Assembly: GCA_015852425.1 (NCBI GenBank)
Contig: JAAAIG010000661.1
Coordinates: 5,290-22,111, forward strand
Direction: 5' to 3'
DNA length: 16,822 bases
Source: Gryganskiella cystojenkinii
Taxonomy: Eukaryota > Mortierellomycota > Mortierellomycetes > Mortierellales > Mortierellaceae
Shown: piece after piece, positions 9,404 to 16,822 of the stretch
Layout of the letters: the number at the start of each line of letters is the position of its first letter
Position numbering within the stretch: position 1 is the first letter of the stretch
The notes under the pieces: generated by a model
The model's input: the letters and a program-made list of their open reading frames with translations, nothing else
Told to the model about the DNA's origin: nothing
Database searches by the model: none
Position numbers and translations under genes: made by a program

Positions 9404-10376
9404 GAGTCTGTATAAAAGGGGACGACTGATTGCTGTTTGTTTTTGTTATTTTGGGGGACAGCAAAGAAACAGACAAGATACACCGTCAGACGATCAGGAG
9501 TGGAGAGAAGGGAGGTGTACAGAAAGAGGGCAGGTGTGGGTGAGGACAGAGTGGGAAAAGAATGTGGTTGACGATGGAATTGAATGAATGAATTGGTAAC
9601 AAGAGATCAGAAATAGAAGGCAAAGCCCGCTGGCTCTTCTCTTTCTTTTGGGTTGGTCACAATTGACTTGATTTTTAGACTCTTGAGCGCCTGCCCTCTC
9701 TTCAAATGATGGACGTTTTTCTTTTCGCTGACAGGCTTGCGCCCGTATCTTATTATTGGGAACATCAACAAACACCCTCACACGTTCTTTTTTCCTTTGG
9801 GAAAAAAAAAGCGCACAGGTCAAGAAAATGAATGATCTGCTCAATTTTTTTTCCCACTTTGCCGTGTCTCCGTCCTTGTCAATTCTCATTATCTCTGGCC
9901 AAGATGTGCATTCAGCCACGGGTTGGCTTCTCCCGACTGCCAAGACACGACATCAACACCGCCACAAGTAAAAAAGAACTGTTCTTTGCAAGAGATGATC
10001 GCATATTGCGACATGGGCTGTAATATGTGTTCATATCCCTTGAGATATAGTCCCTTTTTTCTTTCTTTGACTTTCTTGGACCAGGCCTGCCTGGTCTTGT
10101 CTGGCCCTGCCTGGGCTGTCGTCTTTCCTTCACGAAGACCGAAACCAACAAAATGTGACAAAAATAAATCTTTGATTCTTTCGAACAAATCGTAGAGAAG
10201 TATTCCGTTCCACTCGCTTTTCTTTTCTTGTGCCTGGTCCCTGGTCCTTACTGGTCTCTGAATACCAGCCAAATCTAATTGTAAATTCGCTAGGACGTTG
10301 AGATTATTGAGTTTACTGGAGGGATCACTGTCTATGGTCCTTTCACCAAGGCATTGGCAAACAATCACCAAAGACT
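9404..10376. other. Intergenic region: promoter of the 1204-aa gene and GST 3' flank
   Basis: No gene supported. On the minus strand 9404-9600 has a pyrimidine-rich stretch (about 9485-9560) and an ATTC tandem (about 9580-9592) before the ATG at 9403, a likely leader/promoter. The sequence TTTTATACAG just before the ATG resembles a 3' splice site, so a 5'-UTR intron cannot be excluded. Longer open frames (9494-9943, 9889-10371, minus) show no domain and lie in low-complexity DNA. CTGGTC motifs cluster at 10079-10256. Confidence 0.5.
10079..10096. repeat. 18-bp inverted repeat (two 8-bp arms, CT spacer)
   Basis: GACCAGGC (10079-10086) and its exact reverse complement GCCTGGTC (10089-10096) are separated by CT. 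More CTGGTC copies follow at 10234-10239, 10241-10246 and 10251-10256. A two-base spacer makes an RNA hairpin unlikely; a dimeric protein-binding site is the more natural reading. Function unknown. Confidence 0.7.
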
Positions 10377-10382
10377 TTTATT
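10377..10382 (-). terminator. Candidate poly(A) signal for the GST gene
   Basis: TTTATT on the plus strand (AATAAA on the minus), about 70 nt downstream of the GST stop at 10451. Orientation and spacing fit. Confidence 0.5.
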
Positions 10383-10450
10383 GCCGCTACAAGCTCACCA
10401 TAACGACGTTCCTAGCTTGGACGGCTTTCGCTTTCTCTTTTCCTTTTCTT

Positions 10451-11432
10451 TCACCCAGAGAGCACGGCAAGCCTCTGTCGGGTCGAGACAGTAATCTCCT
10501 CAAACTCCTTGGAATGAATCCAATCCCGATAACGCTGATTCTTCTCCAACGTACTCTTGAGTCTGAACAACCCCGGTGTCTTCTCTTCCGAGAACAGATC
10601 CTTGCACTCGGGCAAGGTCATGTACCGATCCAAGCCGATCACACTCCGGATATCCGCAATCGACAGTCGGTCCCCAACATAGTGTCCATTGAGCCCATTC
10701 CTGGTCAACCATTTCTCATGCTGTTCGATCCAAGGCGGTATTTCCCTGGCCACGAATTTCGCGAGCTCTCTCGATTTGGTGTCGGGAAACGCGAGCAGGA
10801 CCTTGTTAACGTAGTTGGCCATGACTGCGTTCGAGGAACTGTAAAAGACATTGATAGCAGTCTCCTCCCAATGATCTTGTCCCAGCAAAGAAAACTTTCG
10901 GGCGAGGTATCGTTCGATGACTTCGGATTCTGGGATCTCGAGTGTCTAAGGGTAGGTGGGGAGGTTACCCTTTTTTTTAATAAGTCAATTGGAAAGAGTG
11001 AAGGAAAAATGACTGAAGATCGTAAAAGTGGCTCACCAGTCCAGACTCTTGATGTATCTCGTAAAGGACAGGCATCACACCCATAGGTACGGACTTCTTC
11101 TCTTCCGCCCAGTCCTACACAAAGAGAAGAACAAAAATATTCTCTTTCGTCAATTCAAGGTACTTCGAGGCTGATGTCAATGTCAGTTTTCCCAAAAAAA
11201 AACAAAAAAAAAAAAAGTTGTTACTTACGGTTGGAAACACGCTTTCCCATTCCACTCCGCCGATCGCGAGCATGGCCCGAGTGGTAGCCGCCATGCCATG
11301 TAACTTCAAGTAGAGGATCTTGTACTTGATGTCAGACGTTGCCGCCACCGCCGCAGCTGCCAGGTCAGGGTTGGTTCGGGTGGTAAAAGTGTTGTGACGG
11401 TTATGGTCAGTCGTCTGAGTGCTTGTCATCAT
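10451..11432 (-). CDS. Glutathione S-transferase-like protein (soluble GST fold, sigma-like)
   Basis: Three exons (11229-11432, 11037-11114, 10451-10945), GT-AG introns of 114 and 91 nt, all phase 0, 258 aa. The second intron uses the GTGAGC donor. N-terminal thioredoxin-like domain: YKILYLKLHGMAATTRAML (37-55), where Y41 aligns by eye with the catalytic Tyr of Tyr-type GSTs; the cis-proline motif VMPVL with P83; and PES (99-101), the expected glutathione gamma-Glu contact, followed by VIERYLA. Helical C-terminal domain from about 110, with the conserved GDRLSIAD capping box (185-192). Likely conjugates or reduces small electrophiles with glutathione in the cytosol; substrate not predictable. 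An N-terminal extension of about 35 residues, Thr/Asn/Ala-rich, precedes the domain; it could be disordered or weakly organelle-targeting. Two adjacent ATGs (11432, 11429) make the first residue ambiguous. Confidence 0.92.
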
Positions 11433-12305
11433 TTTTTTTTGCTTGGGAGGAAAACAGAAAAGGAGAGTCAAAAATTCTCTTTGCATCTTTGTGTGAATTT
11501 TTTTTTTTTTGTCCGATGCGATCGCAGGGTCATCGTGATTCAGAACTCTTCAAATCAAGTGCGGCGTGCAATCACAAAGTAAAAAAAATGTCTGAGCACA
11601 AGATAGCAACGCCGCAACACGAAAGACATTTATTCTTCATAGATAGCTTGGGTAATAGTAGTACGAAGAATAATAGCAAGCAGGTAAAGGAGAAGAAGGA
11701 ATAATAACAAAGGAAGAACAAGGGTGATAAGAAAAGAAAAAGTTGGGTAGCGCAGGACTATTGTACATAGAATACAATAAGGTGGCAAAAGGCGAAAAAT
11801 GCGAGCAAGAAACGTAAGAGAAGGCGGAAACAAAATATGTACAGTCAAAGTAGGATAGAAAAACGGGTCGAAGTGATAAACTTCATCCCCGTAAGATAGG
11901 ATTGATGGGTTTGGGAGGAAAAGGGCCGAATAAGAGACGTGTCTTGACTGGGTCTATGAACAGCAATGCGTGCGCAAGAGGTGAAAAGAAAGAAATGATG
12001 CAAACAACGTTCAACAAAAGCTAAAACTGAACTAAGAGAGCGATGAAAGAACAAAGAAAAAAAACGACTTCGACATTTGAACTTCTCTAAAGTACTGTAC
12101 AATAAGGCATTGCAATACAAAAAGAAACGAACAAAAGGGGTCATGAAAGGTAAGGTGTCAATTCATAAAAAGTTGAAAGGAAAGGTAAAGGAAAGTAAAA
12201 GCATAAACGAGCTTGTTTTCTGTGGGGGTTAAAAAAAGGGATCCGGGGCATTGATTTCTCCAGTGTTAAGGAAACCGTTGCGACCGAAAAAGAGTTTCCC
12301 TTTTC
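11433..12305. other. Intergenic region: GST promoter and 3' flank of the 834-aa gene
   Basis: No gene supported. Near the GST, the minus strand has a C/T-rich leader and two poly(A/T) runs (about 11433-11440 and 11499-11510), plus the 10-bp palindrome TGCGATCGCA at 11517-11526. From about 11640 to 12240 the plus strand is A/G-rich. A minus-strand frame at 11845-12144 starts with ATG but has no recognisable domain and lies where the neighbour's 3' UTR is expected. The only minus-strand AATAAA noticed is at 11629-11634, some 670 nt past the 12306 stop. Confidence 0.5.
11517..11526. promoter_or_regulatory. TGCGATCGCA palindrome in the GST upstream region
   Basis: A perfect 10-bp palindrome 85 bp upstream of the GST ATG. 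Its core GCGATCGC recurs at 818-825, upstream of the surface-protein gene, and a related ATCGCGAT is at 16167-16174, upstream of the 834-aa gene. It could be a factor-binding site, but short palindromes also arise by chance. Confidence 0.3.
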
Positions 12306-15300
12306 TCAGAAATCCCCAGTGTCTCTTCGCGGTCGGTTCACTGGCCGAAGCACCTCAGCGGCCGATCGAGGACGTGAGATCGCCCTTCGTTTCCCGCGAT
12401 TGTGTTGTGCTTCAATATCTGCGTCCTCGTCCTCGGGATCATCGTCATCAAACACAGGCGCAGTATACTCTCGCCAGTTGGCACTGTGACGTCGATTGTC
12501 TTGTCCTCCTGCTCCTGCCATTCCTCCACCATTAATAGAGCCCGAAGGGTACGGACTAGAACTTGGGCCTGCGAAAGGTTGAGAGTAAGATGCTCCCTGA
12601 CGCGCAGATCTTGAAGTCGGAGAAAATGAGTGGATGCCTGGTTGCTGCTGTTGTTGGGACTGCTGTTGTGGATACTGCTGTTGTTGCTGTTGTGGTGGTG
12701 AATGACTCTGGGGGAACCGTTGTTGATGTTGCTGGTTCATCTGCTGTTGCCGTTCAAACTGATGATGAAACTGTTGCTGCAGCGACTCGGACATCCGGTC
12801 AATCGCTCCACTCATGACCTCGGCCATGTTTCGACCGAGGTCACTGACGCTCTCCCGCTGAGAGTTCTCGGCCTGGTTCACTGTTTGGCCAACCTGCATA
12901 ACTTGGTCCGATAGTTTCGTAAACGCCATCTGTAATGAAGAATACATCTCTTGTCGGAAATGGGCCATGTCGTTCTGAGACTTTTGTTGAAGGCTCATCA
13001 GTTCCGAAAGGATGTTGGTCTGAGCGGTGTTGATCGCCGAGAGCACAACCGGTGTTCTTGTAGGATCGTCTTCCTCTTGTTGATCATGGTCGGATCCCAG
13101 GGCGCGGGCTTTCCCCTTTCGATCTCGAAAGTTGTTCTCTGCTTCTTGTCGAGCTGGATTCCGGACTGGGTGCTGAGTTCTTTGTGGAGGGAGAGGATTA
13201 TCGGCTCTGGCGCGTTGAAGGTAGGGATGATGACGCACTTGACCTCTCCCATCGGGTCTGGCAAACGGTGGGTCGTCTCGAAGCGTGGCTTGGTACTCGT
13301 CGTCGCCATTGAAGGACAGAGACTTTTGAAGGGACCGTCCCAAATCGTTCAGGTCCTTCGTGTTGGTGAGACCCGGCCTTACGAACGGTCGAGAAGTCTC
13401 TCGTTGATGACGCCTCATCATGTTGTCATTATCGTCGTCACCACCACCGCCACCGCCCTCAAGACCATCCATACTCCTACGGGATGGATTTCGACTCCGA
13501 AGGTTTTCGAGATGGTTCGGTGAGAATCGAGACTGTGCAGAGCCACCGCCGCTAGGTGTCCGTCGAGTGTCCATGGGCTCTGTTGCACCACGGATAGATC
13601 CTGCATGCGAAGGTTGTGGTTGAAAAGGCTGATGTTGTTGCTGTTGTGCTTGATGTTGTTGCTGTTGAAAGATGCTATTTGGACCCTGACCCCTTGGCGA
13701 AGGCGCTGTCGTGAGCGGAGATGGGAATCCAGAGACGTTGGCTGAGCCCGATACAAAACTTTGATCGTTATTGTCCAAAGCCGCGACCATACCGCCGCTC
13801 ACTCCTGCTGCACCTCCCAGCAATCGCAGATCGGTCGGATAAGAACCACGCGCCAAGATCTCGGCTGCTAGGGCTTGATAGGCTGGAACCTGAGGTCGAG
13901 AGTTGACCGCGTTGGGGACAAATTGGTCACCGGTGTTGTCCTCCTGCAGAAGTTGCCCACTAAGTCGATTTTGACTTCGGCTGCTGAAATTCGGTCTTTG
14001 CAGGTGTGAGGAACCAGAGTATCGTCGGTGTGATGAAGTTGACGACGGTGGCGGCATAATATCATTCCGAGAAGACGACTGAAAGGGGACATTGAGATCC
14101 TCGTGCTGGTCCAGTGGGTGTTGCGGAAACTGTAATTGATGCAGCGTCGGTTGGATCTCGATACCGTTCAACATCGAGTCATTGCTTCCATAGGAATCGC
14201 CCCGGGACTCTTGTGAGGGGAACGAGGACCTGTTCCTGGGGTTAGAGTAAATCTCGAGACTCGCCTCATCGTCATCGTCACTGTCTTCGCCTGTCCTCCA
14301 GGTGCTGACTTGTTCCATGATGCCTGAGGTAAGAGAACTGCCGGCATGAGAAGAGATAAAGCTCAGAGAAGAATTGCTTGGGGTTGGGGTCATGGCGCTG
14401 GTCAAGGTTGTCGCAGTTGTGTTCCTTGAGAAATGGAAGGGCTGCATCCGTTTTGGGCGGGAGGATGATGTTGATGGCGCTCCTCCTGTATGTCCTGCAC
14501 CAGCTGCTGAAGCAGTTTCGGCCAGAAAATTAGCGAGATCTTGTGTCTGCGACCTATTCAAGGTCCAGATACCAGTCTCCATGTTGTATAGGAAACAATC
14601 GCCTTTGCTGGATCGCCCGCCAGAGTTGTATGCTGAAAGGAGTCTCTGGACGCGCTATTTTTCGAAAAATGGGATGTATTTTATGAGTAAGAAAAGTATA
14701 TGAAACCGCGAGGCGAAAGTGGATGACAAGTAACATACGTCCCTCTCCTTTTGGAGGAATAATAAAAAGGAAGAAAGAAAGAAAGAGGGCGATTCAACTA
14801 AAATCCTTTCTTTGTCTATCATTACACACGTGTCATCTGATATGTGTCACGGACAACGAAAGGATTGCAAAAGGGATAGATGTCACAAGGGTGGTTGCCT
14901 CGGGTCATGTCCCCTCCCCTTTCCTCCCTTTTTTCTTTTCGCGGGCCATCGTCTCTTCTTTCTGTGCAATAACAGAACATGAAATCCCCTCGTGAGTTGC
15001 CTATCCCCTTCCTTCATCGTTGGTGTCTGTTGCTTTCAAGGCCAAAAGACACAAAAAAAAATAGAATCAGGGAACGACGTCATTGCCTTTCGGGCGAGAA
15101 TATCGTGGCAAAAAACATCGACTGGTATGGTGTTGATGGGTGAATGCGGAAGAGAGAAAGGCCAGAAAGAGAACAGTAACAAATTCAGAGCGATTCAACG
15201 ACACAACGCAAAAGAAAGTAGGAGAAAGAGGGAGAGAGAACAGGTGTTCGAGTGAAAGTGGGATGAAATCTATGTTGCTTTGGAATGAAACTGTGGATAG

Positions 15301-15346
15301 GGAACGTGGATCCTTTTCTCACCAATGATGACCCATGGGCTCGTTT

Positions 15347-15408
<62 letters not shown>

Positions 15409-15922
15409 CCTCCTCGCAAAAAAAGGAGTCGTTTGCACAGAAGGTGGGACAAGAAAAAATAAATGACAGGGCTACCAAAGGAAAAAGAACCGTGGAAAGA
15501 AAAAAAAAATTGGGTGATTACCTTTATGAAGGAACTTGAGCTTGAGTAGGGTGCCTGGATTTCGACCAGTTTACGAGCTAGATCCCTTGAAGACAAACCG
15601 TTAGGTTCTGACATCAGAATGCCCTGCATGACCGACACTATTAACGAAACGTTTTTTATATATCAGAAAGGAAAGTAACACATCAGCTCAGCTCTAATAG
15701 TCCCACTTTCACTTTTTTTGCCTTCTTTTCATTTTGTAATGCTGGTTCCTGGTGGTTCCTTTGATACCCCATGCTCGACACAAAAAAAACCAGTTTAACA
15801 AGCTTTCGGGATTTTTTTTGGGAGTGGGAAGGGGGGACCCTGAGGAAAAGTGTTAAAGGGAGTTTCGCCGTGTTCAACTTACAAAGACATGCCGTCTTGT
15901 CAGCCGAAGATGTATTGGACAT
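12306..15922 (-). CDS. Putative winged-helix DNA-binding protein with coiled coil and Gln-rich regions
   Basis: Three exons (15883-15922, 15522-15637, 12306-14654), introns of 245 and 867 nt, 834 aa; both joins keep frame. Family not recognised. Residues 9-24, 28-41 and 45-60 look like three helices (LLSVMQGILM, LSSRDLARKLVEI, SSFIKRVQRLLSA), followed by a strand-turn-strand wing DCFLYNMETGIWTLN (71-85): the winged HTH pattern. The rest is Ser/Gln/Asn-rich: acidic 176-181, Gln-rich 382-398, Gly/Asp run near 451-462, coiled coil about 589-692, Gln-rich 686-723, acidic about 788-797, and basic NLS-like KGKAR (565-569) and GKRR/RPRR clusters (804-829). A nuclear transcription or chromatin role fits but is inferred. 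A single-ORF model would start at M77 and lose the domain; codons 53-76 upstream are open and complete the fold, which is why I extend it. The ATG at 15922 has only modest context (C at -3). Confidence 0.8.
14655..15521 (-). other. 867-nt phase-0 intron of the 834-aa gene
   Basis: Donor AAG|GTAATC (GT at 15520-15521) and acceptor AAATAG|CGC (AG at 14655-14656). It is several times longer than the other introns here and contains a (CT)27 tract, GAAA repeats near 14765-14785 and an ACACGTGT palindrome at 14826-14833. An alternative AG (CTTTCAG, about 21 nt further in) has a better pyrimidine tract but breaks the frame. I saw no extra exon inside, though a small in-frame one cannot be excluded. 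Confidence 0.65.
15351..15404. repeat. Perfect (CT)27 microsatellite
   Basis: 54 uninterrupted bases of CT on the plus strand, (AG)27 on the minus strand, inside the 867-nt intron. Its length makes slippage and length variation between strains likely. Confidence 0.97.
15638..15882 (-). other. 245-nt phase-1 intron of the 834-aa gene
   Basis: Donor CTTT|GTAAGT (GT at 15881-15882) and acceptor TTAATAG|TGTCGG. The split codon reads TTG (Leu14), giving the continuous helix TACLLSVMQ. Splitting a helix so cleanly supports both the intron and the ATG at 15922. Confidence 0.75.
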
Positions 15923-16822
15923 GCGAACAATAGTGCGAGAGTGAAATCGGGTTACTGAGGTGTTGTGTGAGTATGTTTTTTGTCGTTCAACAGGTGATGA
16001 TAGGCGTGAGCGAGCTTGTGCCTGGCCGATAGCGCATATATGTATTTGAAACGAGAACAAAGGAAAGAAAATCGATAGAAGTCAGAAGTGAAAATGACTG
16101 GTCGAGTTCCTTAAAAGAGAGAGGGGAGGAGGGGGGGTGCTCGAGACGTCCTGAGCGTAGACGTTGATCGCGATTTGCTGCTTGTGGGTGGGGAACTCGT
16201 AAGTGTCAAGCGTGTGTGAAAGAAAAAGATTGTTGTGAGGAGCCAAGTGTTTGCGTGAAAAAAAAAGAGCTGGAGGAGGCGTCGTACCCTGGACGGCGAA
16301 GGTTGTTGTTTCTGAAGCTGGAGGAAAGAAGGATGAACAATAAGAGTAGGAGGAAGCGGTGGAGGATCGAGAGGTTTGGTTGACAGCGGACAGGTCGGAT
16401 CCTGGAAGAGTGAAAGAGAGAGAAAAAAGTTGTTGTCGTTGACTTCCGGAGGATAGACTGCGCGTATAAGCTGTGTGTGAGTGAGTGTGTGTGCTGTGCT
16501 GCGTGTTCAGTCCTTGGGGGAGTGGATAATTTGTTGTTCCCTGCAGTCGAAAACGATGAAGGCAGGAAGTGAAAGAAGGTATTTGAAAAGGGTCCAGGAA
16601 GTGGTTGTTTTAGGGAGAAGCACAGTCGCGCGTTCAGTTGTGTCCAGGAGAGACGAGGGAGAGGGAAGGGGAGGGGATAAGGTCGGACAAAAGGGATGTT
16701 GACAATGATCCTAAGCGAAGGAAAAGTTGAAATAAAGGGAGGAAGAGTGGAACTGAGGATGAGGGTCCGGGAGATAGGATGGGGAATATGATAGAAAAAA
16801 AGTAAAGGAGACAAAGAGGCAA
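15923..16822 (-). promoter_or_regulatory. Upstream region of the 834-aa gene, pyrimidine-rich on the minus strand
   Basis: No gene supported. The minus strand is C/T-rich over most of 16200-16822, keeping a frame open for about 600 nt (16206-16814), but that frame starts with TTG and contains no ATG. Features: CATATATG at 16035-16042 (TATA-like, about 115 bp before the ATG), ATCGCGAT at 16167-16174, and a TG-rich stretch near 16469-16506. Likely a long CT-rich promoter/leader. Confidence 0.45.
15987..16037 (-). other. Possible 16-codon upstream ORF
   Basis: An ATG at 16037 opens a 16-codon frame ending in TGA at 15987, 64 nt before the main ATG and in a different frame. If transcribed, it could dampen translation of the 834-aa protein. 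The ATG lies within the CATATATG that could instead be a TATA element, in which case it would not be in the mRNA. Confidence 0.3.

Noticed and set aside
9411..9418. TATAAAAG on the plus strand near 9411
   Set aside because: There is no plus-strand gene downstream; it lies 8 bp from the minus-strand ATG and in the wrong orientation to serve it.
9494..10371. Two minus-strand frames in the 9.4-10.4 kb gap
   Set aside because: Low-complexity composition and no motif; they mutually overlap and neither extends through plausible splice sites.
10298..11086. 262-codon plus-strand frame
   Set aside because: It is antisense to the GST exons, whose protein has clear family motifs; this is a shadow of that coding sequence.
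11845..12144. 99-codon minus-strand ORF with an ATG
   Set aside because: No domain or homology-like pattern, located where the 3' UTR of the 834-aa gene should be; no splice or codon-use support.
12306..14582. Simple 758-aa single-exon model starting at M77
   Set aside because: The frame stays open upstream to an acceptor, and the added residues plus two short exons form a coherent domain with matching splice phases. M77 lies in the middle of the beta-hairpin.
14634..14640. Alternative 3' splice site CTTTCAG for exon 3 of the 834-aa gene
   Set aside because: It has a better pyrimidine tract, but joining it to the upstream exon shifts the frame to an early stop and removes the helix VQRLLSA.
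3275..14832. Three CACGTG sites as a shared regulon
   Set aside because: About four copies are expected by chance in this length, and two of the three lie inside introns, so there is no enrichment.
15683..16060. N-terminal extension of the 834-aa protein from 16060
   Set aside because: The frame is open upstream but begins with TTG, not ATG; the first in-frame ATG is at 15922.
16206..16814. 202-codon minus-strand open frame at the right edge
   Set aside because: It starts with TTG and has no internal ATG. The frame stays open because the region is pyrimidine-rich and therefore poor in stops.
1..16822. tRNA, rRNA, transposon or viral remnants
   Set aside because: I found no tRNA B-box with a matching A-box, no rRNA-like block, no long terminal or inverted repeats, and no transposase, integrase or polymerase motifs.

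Overview
The window reads as nuclear DNA from a filamentous or early-diverging fungus. Four of the five genes I can build are split by GT-AG introns (nine in total: seven of 91-134 nt, one of 245 nt, one of 867 nt), mostly with GTAAGT-type donors. Coding regions are moderately GC-rich, leaders are pyrimidine-rich on the sense strand, and two proteins carry long Gln/His/Asn/Pro-rich low-complexity tracts. The overall style suggests Mucoromycota, perhaps Mortierellomycotina, but that placement is an inference from style, not from a marker gene. I see no mobile element, CRISPR array, tRNA or rRNA.

Layout, left to right. Positions 1-1105 hold no gene, only a TATA-like box and a pyrimidine-rich leader. 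A plus-strand gene (1106-2146) encodes a Ser/Thr/Pro-rich, single-pass membrane protein of 346 aa. It converges across about 515 bp of simple-sequence DNA on KRI1 (5425 down to 2662, minus strand, five exons, 766 aa), a nucleolar 40S-ribosome assembly factor. Only 230 bp separate KRI1 from the next minus-strand gene (9403 down to 5656, two exons, 1204 aa). That gene encodes an unrecognised protein with a possible N-myristoylation site, a compact helical region, a long charged helix and a Pro/Gln-rich tail with SH3-ligand-like motifs. After about 1 kb without a gene comes a three-exon glutathione S-transferase-like gene (11432 down to 10451, 258 aa). After another 0.87 kb comes a three-exon gene (15922 down to 12306, 834 aa). 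Its first 87 residues, assembled from three exons across a 245-nt and an 867-nt intron, look like a winged helix-turn-helix; the rest is low-complexity with a coiled coil and basic, NLS-like clusters. The 900 bp at the right edge is its upstream region.

The genes do not form an obvious pathway: a ribosome-assembly factor, a detoxification-type enzyme, a cell-surface protein, a putative scaffold and a putative DNA-binding protein, as is usual for fungal gene order. The parts most likely to be undescribed are the 834-aa protein, whose N-terminal domain is easily missed because a single-ORF model starts at residue 77, and the 1204-aa protein.
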